A DNA stretch of 64,000 nt from Acinetobacter seifertii (lineage in GTDB: Bacteria; Pseudomonadota; Gammaproteobacteria; Pseudomonadales; Moraxellaceae). A program made the position numbers and the translations under genes. The DNA lies in the NCBI RefSeq assembly GCF_000368065.1, contig NZ_KB851200.1, positions 985,204 to 1,049,203 of the forward strand. The letters are read 5' to 3'. Shown in pieces: positions 48,543 to 57,286 of this stretch (the stretch's first letter is position 1; every line of letters begins with the position of its first letter). A model generated the notes under the pieces. That model ran no database searches. It worked only from the letters and a program-made list of their open reading frames with translations, and was not told the origin of the DNA.

Positions 48543-49787
48543 ATGTTTGAACTCTCAAAAAAAGCTCAGGATTTTACCGAGCGAACAAGAAAATTTATTT
48601 TAGAAGAAATAGAACCTGTCGAAGCAAAATTTTGGGAAGAAGTTCATGAATTAAATCCAGATGGAGACTGGAAAAAATGGCAATGGCCTGAGCTTTTAGA
48701 AACTTTGAAATCTAAAGCAAAGCAAGCTGGTCTTTGGAATATGTTTTTACCCGATGAAAAGCTGGGTGCAGGGTTAACTGTTCAAGAATATGCGCATATT
48801 GCTGAATTAACTGGCCGCAGCTTATTGGCACCTACCGTTTTTAACTGTAATGCACCAGATACAGGAAATATGGAATTGTTATGGCGCTATGGCAGTGAAC
48901 AGCAAAAAAAGCAATGGTTACAGCCTTTATTGGACGGAAAAATTCGTTCGGTTTTTTGCATGACTGAACCTGATGTTGCATCAAGCGATGCAACCAATAT
49001 GCAAGCAACTGCACTCATCGATGGTAATGAAATTGTTTTAAATGGCAAAAAGTGGTGGTCGTCTGGCTTAGGTGACCCAAATGCTAAAGTCATTATTTTT
49101 ATGGCACATACTCCAGATGAAACTAAAGACCCCCATCATCAACACTCTATGGTTTTAGTACCGATTGATACGGCGGGTGTCGAAATTCAACGAATGTTAC
49201 CTGTGTTTGGTGACTACGATGCACCACATGGACATGGTGAGGTTCATTTTAATAATGTTCGAGTACCTATTGAAAACTTTATTGGTGGAGCTGGCCAAGG
49301 TTTTGAGATTGCACAAGGTCGTTTAGGGCCAGGGCGTATTCACCATTGCATGCGTTGTATTGGAGCTGCTGAAAAAGCTTTAGAGCTTATGATTGATCGA
49401 GGCATGTCTAGAACGGCGTTTGGCAAAGAAATTTTAAAACTTGGTGGGAACCTCGAACGCGTAGCTGATGCTCGTGTCGCCATAGATCAAGCCAGACTTT
49501 TAACCTTGTATGCTGCTTATAAAATGGATACTTTAGGAAATATGGCTGCTTTAACAGAAATATCTGCAATTAAAGTAGTCGCTCCAAGTGTATTAGAAAA
49601 AGTAGTCGATATGGCGATTCAGCTACATGGCGGTGCGGGCGTTTCAAGAGATACGCCATTAACGGGTTTCTTTGCCCAAGCACGCAGTTTACGTTTAGCT
49701 GATGGTCCAGATGAAGTACATAAAGGCATGATTGCCAAATTAGAGTTGGCCAAACGTGGTTATTTCGGTCGTCATAAGAAAGTATAA
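48543..49787 (+). CDS. Acyl-CoA dehydrogenase, ACAD10/11-like
   Basis: 414 residues, FAD-dependent. Motifs: FCMTEPDVASSDATNM, WWSSGLGDPNAKVIIFM, GRLGPGRIHHCMR, FGKEILKLGGN and the C-terminal QLHGGAGVSRDTPLTGFFAQARSLRLADGPDEVH (last part only: RLADGPDEVH). These features fit the ACAD10/11 group, in which an APH-type kinase acts with the dehydrogenase; the next gene is exactly such a kinase. Preceded by AAAGGAAAAAG. First gene of a four-gene operon controlled by the divergent LysR protein. Confidence 0.88.
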   Translation: MFELSKKAQDFTERTRKFILEEIEPVEAKFWEEVHELNPDGDWKKWQWPELLETLKSKAKQAGLWNMFLPDEKLGAGLTVQEYAHIAELTGRSLLAPTVFNCNAPDTGNMELLWRYGSEQQKKQWLQPLLDGKIRSVFCMTEPDVASSDATNMQATALIDGNEIVLNGKKWWSSGLGDPNAKVIIFMAHTPDETKDPHHQHSMVLVPIDTAGVEIQRMLPVFGDYDAPHGHGEVHFNNVRVPIENFIGGAGQGFEIAQGRLGPGRIHHCMRCIGAAEKALELMIDRGMSRTAFGKEILKLGGNLERVADARVAIDQARLLTLYAAYKMDTLGNMAALTEISAIKVVAPSVLEKVVDMAIQLHGGAGVSRDTPLTGFFAQARSLRLADGPDEVHKGMIAKLELAKRGYFGRHKKV

Positions 49788-49804
49788 GTTTAAAGGAAAT
49801 GAAG

Positions 49805-50926
49805 ATGTCGGTAATTGATATAGGCGGTGAAGTACGTGAAGGTGAAGAGCTTGATATTGGGGCAATTGAAAACTGGTTAAAGAACCAAGGTGTTGAGTTG
49901 ATCGGCTCAGCAGCCGTTACTCAATATACAGGTGGGGCATCGAATTGGACTTATCGTTTAAAGTATGAAAATACCGATTTAATTTTACGTCGTCCTCCTA
50001 AAGGCACAAAAGCCAAGTCAGCCCACGATATGGCCCGTGAATATATGGTGCAGAAAAATCTTGCACCTTATTATCCTGTGCTTCCTAAAATGGTCGCACT
50101 TTGTCAGGATGAATCGGTCATTGGCTGTGATTTTTATGTCATGGAACGCATTGAAGGAATTATTCCTCGTGCAAAATTACCGCCTGAGCTTGGCTTTAAT
50201 GAAGAAAATGTTCATGAGCTTTGCGTAAATGTTGTTGATAAGTTGATTGAATTACATCAAGTTCCTTATGAGAACACGCCTTTAGCTGAACTTGGCAAAG
50301 GAACAGGATATTGCCGTAGACAAGTTGAAGGTTGGGATAAGCGTTATGAAAAAGTCCGCACAATCAATGTCCCTTCTTTTAAATATGTCCGAAAATGGTT
50401 AAATGATAATATCCCTCAAGACTCTACGACTTGTATTATTCACAATGATTGGCGTTTTGATAATGTGATTTTAAATCCAGAGCATCCAACAGAAGTGATT
50501 GGGGTGCTGGATTGGGAAATGGCGACCTTGGGCGATCCATTAATGGACTTGGGTAGCGCTTTGGCCTATTGGGTTGAGCCAACGGATAATATGATTTTTA
50601 GATCAACACGCCGGCAGCCAACTCACTTAAAGGGAATGTTCTCTCGTAAGGAAGTCGTTGAGTATTATTTGCAAAAAACAGGATTGGAGCCTCAAAACTG
50701 GGCTTTTTATGAAGTGTTTGGTGTATTCCGTTTAGCAGTGATTGCCCAGCAAATCTATTACCGTTATTACCATAAACAAACTCGAAACTCTGCTTTTAAA
50801 GATTTCTGGATTGTCATTCATGCGCTACATATCAGAGCTTTAAAACTTATCGCACAGCAAAAATTGCAAGAATCTGAATTTGCTCAGCAATCTCTACAGA
50901 AAATACAGGGTATTTTAAGAAAATGA
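49805..50926 (+). CDS. APH-type phosphotransferase (ACAD11 N-domain/LvaA-like)
   Basis: 373 residues of the aminoglycoside phosphotransferase/choline kinase fold. The kinase elements are AVTQYTGGASNWTYRL (glycine loop), LILRRPP (Lys/Arg), the catalytic IHNDWRFDNVILNP (Brenner motif) and VIGVLDWEMATLGDPLMDLG (metal-binding Asp). This is the subfamily that phosphorylates hydroxyacyl-CoA, known from LvaA of levulinate catabolism and from vertebrate ACAD11. The ATG at 49805 is chosen because AAAGGAA lies 7 nt upstream; an ATG at 49799 is too close. The stop overlaps the next start (ATGA). It is not an antibiotic-resistance enzyme. Confidence 0.87.
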   Translation: MSVIDIGGEVREGEELDIGAIENWLKNQGVELIGSAAVTQYTGGASNWTYRLKYENTDLILRRPPKGTKAKSAHDMAREYMVQKNLAPYYPVLPKMVALCQDESVIGCDFYVMERIEGIIPRAKLPPELGFNEENVHELCVNVVDKLIELHQVPYENTPLAELGKGTGYCRRQVEGWDKRYEKVRTINVPSFKYVRKWLNDNIPQDSTTCIIHNDWRFDNVILNPEHPTEVIGVLDWEMATLGDPLMDLGSALAYWVEPTDNMIFRSTRRQPTHLKGMFSRKEVVEYYLQKTGLEPQNWAFYEVFGVFRLAVIAQQIYYRYYHKQTRNSAFKDFWIVIHALHIRALKLIAQQKLQESEFAQQSLQKIQGILRK

Positions 50927-51621
50927 CCACAATTTATCTGGTAAGACACGGACAGGCATCGTTTGGTAAAAGTAACTATGATGAGCTGTCTGAAAATGGT
51001 GAGGCTCAGGCGAATTTATTAGGTCGTTATTTTAAGCAAATATTGAAAGAACAACCTTATGTGGTTGCAGGAACTATGCAGCGCCATGAGCAGACTGCAA
51101 AGCTCGCACTTAATGAATGCTTTCCAGATGCGGTGATTCAACATAATAATTTATGGAATGAGTTTAACCATCAACAGGTTTTTGCACGCTATGAGCCGCG
51201 TTTTGAACAGCCTGAACTGCTAAAAGCTGATGTTGCACAAGAACAAAACCCGCGTGCTTATCTTGCCAAAATATTTGAAGGCGCCATTGGACGATGGACA
51301 GATGGCGATTTTCATCATGAATATGATGAGTCTTGGCCCCACTTTAAAGAAAGAGTCGAAACAGCATTGCAGCAACTTTGTGATGAGTTAGCAAAAACCA
51401 AACCTCGCTATGCAATTGTTTTTACATCTGGTGGTGTGATTTCTGTAGCAATTGGAAAACTGCTTGAACTCAGTCCTAATCGAACTTTTGCATTGAATTG
51501 GGCAATTGCGAATACAAGCCTCACGACTTTACGTTTAGTTGGAAATGAAGCTCAGGTTTTAAGTTTAAATGAACACCATTTTATAAAAGCTGAACGTCCA
51601 GATTTACTGACATGGATTTAA
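50923..51621 (+). CDS. Histidine phosphatase (phosphoglycerate mutase-like)
   Basis: 232 residues of branch 1 of the histidine phosphatase superfamily: the catalytic RHGQASFG near the N-terminus, GTMQRHEQTA, and the second His in VFTSGGVISVAIG, where SGGVI replaces the more usual SHGG. That means the usual second catalytic His is absent at that position, so activity may be altered. ATGA overlap with the kinase gene indicates tight coupling; a role in removing a phosphate within the pathway is plausible but unproven. Confidence 0.82.
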   Translation: MTTIYLVRHGQASFGKSNYDELSENGEAQANLLGRYFKQILKEQPYVVAGTMQRHEQTAKLALNECFPDAVIQHNNLWNEFNHQQVFARYEPRFEQPELLKADVAQEQNPRAYLAKIFEGAIGRWTDGDFHHEYDESWPHFKERVETALQQLCDELAKTKPRYAIVFTSGGVISVAIGKLLELSPNRTFALNWAIANTSLTTLRLVGNEAQVLSLNEHHFIKAERPDLLTWI

Positions 51622-51636
51622 AATAAGGATAAAAGC

Positions 51637-52380
51637 ATGGCAAAGACAATTTTAATTACAGGTGCAAGTTCTGGATTGGGCGCAGGTATGGCGCATGAAT
51701 TTGCAGCCAAAGGTTATAACTTGGCGATTTGTGCACGCCGTTTAGACAGATTAGAAACTTTAAAAACTGAACTTGAAAACGAGTACGGTATAAAAGTCAT
51801 TGCAAAAAGTCTCGATGTCACCAATTACGATCAGGTTTTTGAAGTATTTCGCGCCTTTAAAAAAGAGTTTGGCTATTTAGACCGAATTATTGTAAATGCG
51901 GGAGTCGGAAATGGCCGTCGTATTGGTAAAGGTAATTTTGAAATTAATAGAGCCACGGCCGAAACAAACTTTATTTCTGCTTTAGCACAGTGTGAGGCAG
52001 CAGTTGAAATTTTTAGAGAGCAAAATGCAGGTCACTTGGTGGTGATGTCATCTATGAGTGCTATGCGTGGATTACCAAAACATTTATCGACTTATGCTGC
52101 AAGTAAAGCCGCGGTTGCTCACTTGGCCGAGGGTATTCGTGCTGAATTATTAGATACCCCAATTAAAGTCTCAACCATTTTCCCGGGTTACATCCGAACT
52201 GAAATCAATGAAGGCGCTAAACATTTACCTTTTGAAGTCGATGCAAAAACAGGATGTAAAGCTTTGGTCAAAGCTATCGAAAAACAACCTGTAAAGGCTT
52301 ATGTGCCGCAGTGGCCATGGTTACCCATGAGTATTGCTATGAAAGTTTTGCCTTTAAGATTAGTTAATAAATTAGGATAA
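51637..52380 (+). CDS. Short-chain dehydrogenase/reductase
   Basis: 247 residues, classical SDR: TGASSGLGAGMAHEFA (cofactor loop), NAGVGNG, catalytic Ser in VMSSMSAM and the YxxxK in STYAASKAAVAH. The Arg residues after strand 2 (CARRLDR) favour NADP(H). A C-terminal Pro/Trp-rich stretch (VPQWPWLPMSIAM) may associate with the membrane. It is the last gene of the acyl-CoA dehydrogenase operon and probably oxidises or reduces a hydroxy/keto intermediate. Confidence 0.88.
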   Translation: MAKTILITGASSGLGAGMAHEFAAKGYNLAICARRLDRLETLKTELENEYGIKVIAKSLDVTNYDQVFEVFRAFKKEFGYLDRIIVNAGVGNGRRIGKGNFEINRATAETNFISALAQCEAAVEIFREQNAGHLVVMSSMSAMRGLPKHLSTYAASKAAVAHLAEGIRAELLDTPIKVSTIFPGYIRTEINEGAKHLPFEVDAKTGCKALVKAIEKQPVKAYVPQWPWLPMSIAMKVLPLRLVNKLG

Positions 52381-52411
52381 AAAATACCCCCTAATTTAGG
52401 GGGTATTTTTT
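52381..52411. terminator. Bidirectional terminator between the SDR and porin genes
   Basis: AAAATACCCCCTAA and TTAGGGGGTATTTT form a near-perfect stem starting right after the SDR stop, with T-runs on both strands. It serves both convergent genes. Confidence 0.9.
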
Positions 52412-52413
52412 AA

Positions 52414-53670
52414 TTAAAACTTTTTGGTGTAATTAACAAAAAAACGGTCTTCGCCAAAGTCATTGCCGTGCTTAACATTGTAATCAATACGAATATATTG
52501 TAGGGCCACGCCTTTTAAGAAGGGTTGCTGAAACGCATAGTTTAAAATCACATTCGATTCTGTTTCATGATTTTTCTCACCATTGGCTGCTTTAAAGTCA
52601 TTTCCGTAAACATATTTCACCATCGCGTTTAAGCCTGGTACATAATCTTTAAAGTCATAGCCATACATGACATGATAAGACTTTTCATCTTTTTTAAAGA
52701 ATCCGGTGGCGTTCCAGTTAATGAAATAGGTCTCTGGTAAGAAACCATCCGGTAAAGGGTATGCCGATTCACCAATAATTTGTTGGTAACCCAAACCAAA
52801 GGTATGGTTTTTTACTTTAACTGTTTCTAGTACCCCAATATTCTGCGCATCGATATCAAAAGTATTGCCGTCATTTTTGGCATTGAAGTACTTAAACTTA
52901 GAAGTAAGCGCAAAGTTAGGTTGTTTCCAATTATGCTCAAGTCCTACATAGTGCTTGTTGTAGAGGTCTTCTAAATTACCGAAGTAGTATTCGCCCTTTA
53001 AAGACGGCGTAAATTGATAGCGCAGGTCAATGTAATTCAAGCCATCAGATTCTTTGGTAATTCCATTTGATGTGAACGAAAACTTTTTAAAATCTTCTTC
53101 ATTTCGTGGCGACACTTTTTCCACTCGGCCAATTTCAGCATAAAGCTGATCTGAAAGTTGTGACTTTAAGTTGGTTCCCCAATATGAAGTGAGTAACTGA
53201 CGACTAGCGTCTACGGCAGTTACTGGTAAATCTAACCAAAGTTCACCCACACTTAATAAAGTTTTGTCATAGCCCAGCTTTAAAGTAGCGCCGTATTTTA
53301 AATAGTCGGATGCCTGAGATTGTGTTTCTTTATTAAAAGGTAGAACCGTATCTGCGACGTGTTTGTCAGAACTTAAACGCACGGCGTATTGAACAGAAGC
53401 ATCGGCCCCAATTGTGATTGGCTTGTCAGCTATGACTAACGGGGTGTCATGCATTTTCGACTTATAAAATAATGACGCTGCCTGAGACCAACTACCCGTA
53501 TCTTTGATGGCATCGTTATCAAAATCGCGATTGATATAAGCATTTTTTAAAGTGAATTTCCATTCATCTTCAGTTTGCTGATTTGGATTTGCGGCCCATG
53601 AGTTGCTGCACATCAGTAATAAAGTGGCAACGGCTAAAGTGTGTGGTTTAAAACGGTGAAATAATTCCAT
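52414..53670 (-). CDS. OprD-family outer-membrane porin
   Basis: 418 residues with a signal peptide (LAVATLLLMCSNSWAA) and a beta-barrel ending in FVNYTKKF. The mature start EDEWKFTLKNAYINRDFDND is typical of OprD-family substrate-specific channels, and the long Asp/Lys-rich loops fit. Such channels pass amino acids or aromatic acids. It follows the MFS transporter gene on the same strand (109 bp gap with a hairpin), so the two probably import the same compound; the nearby iac cluster makes an indole or aromatic acid a reasonable guess. Confidence 0.85.
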   Translation of the reverse strand: MELFHRFKPHTLAVATLLLMCSNSWAANPNQQTEDEWKFTLKNAYINRDFDNDAIKDTGSWSQAASLFYKSKMHDTPLVIADKPITIGADASVQYAVRLSSDKHVADTVLPFNKETQSQASDYLKYGATLKLGYDKTLLSVGELWLDLPVTAVDASRQLLTSYWGTNLKSQLSDQLYAEIGRVEKVSPRNEEDFKKFSFTSNGITKESDGLNYIDLRYQFTPSLKGEYYFGNLEDLYNKHYVGLEHNWKQPNFALTSKFKYFNAKNDGNTFDIDAQNIGVLETVKVKNHTFGLGYQQIIGESAYPLPDGFLPETYFINWNATGFFKKDEKSYHVMYGYDFKDYVPGLNAMVKYVYGNDFKAANGEKNHETESNVILNYAFQQPFLKGVALQYIRIDYNVKHGNDFGEDRFFVNYTKKF

Positions 53671-53726
53671 AATCCATTTCCCAAATGTATGCCAGTCCTC
53701 GGCACTACGTAATTTTGAATATTTCG

Positions 53727-53756
53727 GTACTCTCTAAGCGTTTAGTTAGAGAGTAC
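53727..53756 (-). repeat. Intercistronic hairpin between MFS and porin genes
   Basis: An 11-bp perfect stem GTACTCTCTAA/TTAGAGAGTAC with an 8-nt loop and no T-run on either strand. Probably an mRNA-stability element allowing different levels of transporter and porin. Confidence 0.6.
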
Positions 53757-53779
53757 ATTTTGGCAATTGGTGAGACCTA

Positions 53780-55129
53780 TTAATTTAATTTTTCAAGCTT
53801 CATACTTTCACTAAAGAATTTGCAGCCTTTAAAAAGCAGAATTAGAGCCAGTACACACGACAGACCATCCACAATAGATAAAGAAGAACCCACCATTAAC
53901 GGACTACCAAAAACTTTATCTGTAATAATTGCCACCAATGTTGTACCAATACCGAGTCCAATTAAGTTACTCACCAAAAGGAATAGGGCAGAAAGACGTG
54001 CTCTAAATTGGTTGGGCGCTAACATTTGTAATGCTGTTGCCGAAATTACTAGAGGGAAAGATGCAAAGAACATTGCAGGAATCAATAAGCTGACTGAAAG
54101 CCAGAGCTGATCTATTTGGGTAAAAAACGCGATTGGAATAATCAGGCCAACAATACCAATCACCCCCGTAAACATTGGTGCATCTTGACGACCTTTTTTA
54201 ATAAACCAGTCGTTTAGCCAACCTGCACAAAACACACCTAAGGTATTTGCAATTAACAGAATCGTACCGAGCATGTAACCTGTTTCAGTCGGTGCAAGTT
54301 GAAACTTTCGAATATAAAATGCAGGTGTCCAGCTAGTCAGGCTGTAGAGTGCCATTGCATAAAAGGTAAAACCTAAATAATGACAAACAAATGTTTTCGA
54401 ATGTTTTTTGATAAACTGAAGACATTGTGAGAATTTGACTTGGTCAACTTGTCCATTTTGGTTGAGCTGTTGGCCTTTACGTGCAGGGTCTTTAACGGTC
54501 AGAATAAATAGCAGACCAATAATGATGCCAGGTAAACCGACTACAAAAAAGGCAATTTGCCATGCTTTAAGTGCGCCTAATAGTGGAACTTCAATGAGCG
54601 TTACGCCTTTAAGCAAATTAATGACATAACCGCCCACTAAAAAGGCGATACCACCACCTAAAAAAGCGCCAATTGAATAAATTCCGACAGCACGACCTAG
54701 TTTGTCCTTACTAAACATGTCGCTGAACATTGAATAAGCGGCTGGAGATAACGCAGCTTCACCCACACCGACTGCCATACGACTCAGGAACAGTTGAATA
54801 AAGTTTTTACTTAAACCACAAGTGGCCGTTGCTAAGCTCCAAACAATAATCCCGATTGAAATCAATTTTGGTCGTGAAAAACGATCGGCAATATAGGCTA
54901 AGGGTAAACCCATAACCGCATAAAACAGTGAGAAGGCAAGGCCATGTAATAGGCTAAATTGTGTATCTGAAAGCTGGAGATCTGCTTTGATGGGTTCAAT
55001 CATCAGCGCCAGAATTTGGCGGTCAATAAATGAAAATATATATGCCAACATACAAAGTGTGACGACATACCATGCATAAGCATTGCTTTTCTTTTGTGTC
55101 CTTTCAACAGCGATATTACTTTGGTTCAT
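53780..55129 (-). CDS. MFS transporter (aromatic or organic acid uptake)
   Basis: 449 residues, 12 membrane helices. The start AYIFSFIDRQILALMIEPIKADL and loop 2-3 motif LAYIADRFSRPKLISIGI place it in the spinster/ACS-like group of MFS importers and exporters. A basic linker (KDPARKGQQLNQNGQVDQVKF) separates the two halves. AAGGAT precedes the ATG. It is cotranscribed with the OprD-type porin and faces the iacR gene, so uptake of indole-3-acetate or a related acid is possible but not shown by the sequence. Confidence 0.83.
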   Translation of the reverse strand: MNQSNIAVERTQKKSNAYAWYVVTLCMLAYIFSFIDRQILALMIEPIKADLQLSDTQFSLLHGLAFSLFYAVMGLPLAYIADRFSRPKLISIGIIVWSLATATCGLSKNFIQLFLSRMAVGVGEAALSPAAYSMFSDMFSKDKLGRAVGIYSIGAFLGGGIAFLVGGYVINLLKGVTLIEVPLLGALKAWQIAFFVVGLPGIIIGLLFILTVKDPARKGQQLNQNGQVDQVKFSQCLQFIKKHSKTFVCHYLGFTFYAMALYSLTSWTPAFYIRKFQLAPTETGYMLGTILLIANTLGVFCAGWLNDWFIKKGRQDAPMFTGVIGIVGLIIPIAFFTQIDQLWLSVSLLIPAMFFASFPLVISATALQMLAPNQFRARLSALFLLVSNLIGLGIGTTLVAIITDKVFGSPLMVGSSLSIVDGLSCVLALILLFKGCKFFSESMKLEKLN

Positions 55130-55253
55130 ACACTTAATCCTTATGTATAAAACGCTTAAAGAAATTGATATCTAACTTTTATTATTCCTCTGAAGTTTTC
55201 GATATTTCCCCCTTTTAGATAAGAATAATAAATAGGCTAGAAATGAGTAATTT

Positions 55254-55268
55254 GGTCTCGTATAGACC
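55254..55268. promoter_or_regulatory. Inverted repeat in the MFS-iacR gap
   Basis: GGTCT-N5-AGACC about 125 bp upstream of the MFS start. The 415-bp gap 55130-55544 holds no gene. It also contains AAACCCA/TGGGTTT followed by five T (55283-55310), a direct repeat AGTATGTTA at 55365 and 55386 (21 bp apart), and AAGAGCAGC/GCTGCTCTT (55473-55512) downstream of iacR. Confidence 0.45.
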
Positions 55269-55472
55269 GGAAGAGTGTGTTTAAACCCAATTAGGAGTTA
55301 ATGGGTTTTTAAAGATCATGGAATTATTATTTTCTTTTTATATGTAAAATTCCATTACTTATTGAGTATGTTAGAATACCTAAAAAGTATGTTAAGTAAA
55401 CAAATAGTAATAATTTATTGAATTAAGAAACTGATTTTTATTTATTTTTTAATATTAAAACTTATTTTGATA

Positions 55473-55512
55473 AAGAGCAGCGAGAAAAGAAGAACTGTTT
55501 CATGCTGCTCTT
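55473..55512 (-). terminator. Possible iacR terminator
   Basis: AAGAGCAGC pairs with GCTGCTCTT over a 22-nt loop, 33 bp past the iacR stop. Only three T follow on the minus strand, so this is a weak candidate. A second small inverted repeat (ATCAAGT/ACTTGAT) overlaps the iacR stop. Confidence 0.4.
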
Positions 55513-55544
55513 GAGCGTATCTAACCCGATATCAAGTCAAATAA

Positions 55545-56012
55545 TTAACTTGATGGCATGAGGTCAAATAATTTTTTTAACTGGTGATTTAAATTGTGGA
55601 GCTCATCTTCTGAAAAAGCATTCAGGATGCCTGCCAAGGTAACCACACTAATTTGATTAATCTGTTCAACCAGCTCGACACCTTTGGGAGTTAATTTCAC
55701 CATCGAAATTCGTTCATCGGTGGTAGAAGAGTAGACCTCAACAATTCCATCTTCTACTAAGCGATATACAGCTTTTGTTGCCGTAGTTAACTTTAAGGTA
55801 GAAAGATTAGCGATATCGGTAATACTGGCTTCACCCAAAGCATTAGTACTTAAAATGATTTTACGGCGTGTATTATCAATACCTAGTTTTTTTATTGATT
55901 TTTCAATGAGTTGTGAATATTTTCCGTTAACTTGGGATACCCAAAAAAAAGGGAAGTTTTGAATACTCGACGGTTCTTTATTAGGAAGAAATTGTTCTAA
56001 ATGATCAAGCAT
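55545..56012 (-). CDS. iacR: MarR-family repressor of the iac cluster
   Basis: 155 residues with the MarR winged helix (INTRRKIILSTNALGEASITDIANLS, quoted in part: ALGEASITDIANLSTLKL; wing TTDERISMVKLTPKGVELV). Divergent from iacH with a 149-bp promoter gap, exactly the place and family of IacR of A. baumannii, a repressor released by indole-3-acetate or its pathway compounds. Identity is from context plus family; the ligand is from knowledge of the homologue. Confidence 0.88.
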   Translation of the reverse strand: MLDHLEQFLPNKEPSSIQNFPFFWVSQVNGKYSQLIEKSIKKLGIDNTRRKIILSTNALGEASITDIANLSTLKLTTATKAVYRLVEDGIVEVYSSTTDERISMVKLTPKGVELVEQINQISVVTLAGILNAFSEDELHNLNHQLKKLFDLMPSS

Positions 56013-56099
56013 AGCTAAGCAATAACTTAGTGAAAAAAGGGTAATCCTATTATAAACAAAATTTTGGATATTTCCTTGGGAACAAATTATAAAAAATAC

Positions 56100-56128
56100 T
56101 TGACAATTCCATTAAATTTTCCGATATT
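56100..56128 (+). promoter_or_regulatory. iacH promoter
   Basis: Consensus -35 TTGACA (56100-56105), a 17-bp spacer and GATATT (56123-56128), 33 bp before the iacH ATG. GGATATTTCC (56066-56075) and the -10 region share GATATTT, and GATATTTCC also occurs upstream of the MFS gene at 55201, a possible common operator element. TTCCTTGGGAA (56072-56082) is a small inverted repeat. Confidence 0.65.
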
Positions 56129-56161
56129 TTAATTGATTAATAAAAATACATGGAAAAGTGA

Positions 56162-57271
56162 ATGAATATTATTAGCCAAAGCGTGCACAAAGGAAGTGGC
56201 AAGCTCAAGGTGATGGTCAAGGACACAATTGATATTCAAGGTCTAAAAACCATTGCTGGTAGTCGAGCTTTACTAAATGTTGAACCTGCTCAAGATGATG
56301 CTGAGGTGGTTAAAAACATTTTAAAAGCTGACTGTGAAATTATTGCCAAAACAAATTTGCACGAATTGGCTTTTGGCATTACAGGCATTAACCATGCTTT
56401 TGGTACACCCATCAACCCTAAATATCCTGAACTTATTCCAGGCGGATCTTCGAGTGGTTCGGCTGCGGCAGTTGCAGCAAAACAAGCAGATTTTACTTTA
56501 GGTACCGACACGGGCGGCTCTATCCGTATGCCCGCTGCGTGCTGCGGAGTTTTTGGTTTAAAACCAACTTTTGGCCGTGTGAGCAGAAAAGGTGTATATC
56601 CGCCGTCGAGTTCTTTAGATTGCGTTGGTCCTTTTGCAAATTCAGTCGAGATGATTGAAAAGGCCATGCAAATTATTGATCCAACTTTCAAACCTACGGA
56701 ATTTACTCGTACACCAAAAATTGCTGTTCTCGATGTAAGCGCAGATCAGGTTGTTTGGAACTGTATTCATCAAGCACTTCAAAAAGCCAATTTACAGACC
56801 ACTTTAGAAAAAGTTGAACATTTTGAAGCAGCTTATGATGCAGGCATGCAGATTATTAATTATGAAAATTGGCAAGCTTTTGGTGAATTAACCCAAACTG
56901 GCTTAATTGGTTCTGATGTAAATGGCCGTTTATTAAAAGCAGCACACACCACTTTAGAGCAAGTAAAACAAGCGGAAGCTGTGAAAGCGCAGTTGACCCA
57001 AGAACTTGACGCTCTACTAGAAAAATATGATGCCTTGGTTCTACCAACACTTCCGCAAATTCCACCAAAAGTTTCTGAAGCTGAAAACACGGTCGCTTTT
57101 TTGAATCTTACAGGTTTAGTTCGACCATTTAATTTATCAGGTCATCCCGTTATTTCAGTGCCACTTGAAACCAGTGAAGGTTTACCAGTGGGCTTACAGA
57201 TCGTATCGAAGCATCAAAAAGATGAGCAATTATGCGCTATAGCTAAATTTTGTGTTGATGCAATGCAATAA
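56162..57271 (+). CDS. iacH: Amidase-signature family protein
   Basis: 369 residues with the Ser-cisSer-Lys triad of the amidase signature family: Lys in VMVKDTIDI (near residue 20), PGGSSSGSAAAVAA and TDTGGSIRMPAACCGVFGLKP (nucleophile Ser; motif longer than quoted elsewhere). It is shorter than most amidases because the N-terminal ~60 residues are absent. First gene of iacHABICDEFG; it could release indole-3-acetate from an amide or act on a later intermediate, but its step is not established. Confidence 0.88.
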   Translation: MNIISQSVHKGSGKLKVMVKDTIDIQGLKTIAGSRALLNVEPAQDDAEVVKNILKADCEIIAKTNLHELAFGITGINHAFGTPINPKYPELIPGGSSSGSAAAVAAKQADFTLGTDTGGSIRMPAACCGVFGLKPTFGRVSRKGVYPPSSSLDCVGPFANSVEMIEKAMQIIDPTFKPTEFTRTPKIAVLDVSADQVVWNCIHQALQKANLQTTLEKVEHFEAAYDAGMQIINYENWQAFGELTQTGLIGSDVNGRLLKAAHTTLEQVKQAEAVKAQLTQELDALLEKYDALVLPTLPQIPPKVSEAENTVAFLNLTGLVRPFNLSGHPVISVPLETSEGLPVGLQIVSKHQKDEQLCAIAKFCVDAMQ

Positions 57272-57286
57272 ATTACAAGGAGTTAG

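Noticed and set aside
49805..50926. APH-fold protein as an aminoglycoside-resistance gene
   Set aside because: Its motifs and neighbours (ACAD, SDR) place it with hydroxyacyl-CoA kinases; there is no mobile-element context.
56290..56691. 133-codon antisense open frame inside iacH
   Set aside because: Mirror of the amidase gene; its residues are rich in Pro/Ala/Ser as expected from the complement of Gly/Ser-rich motifs, with no start signal.
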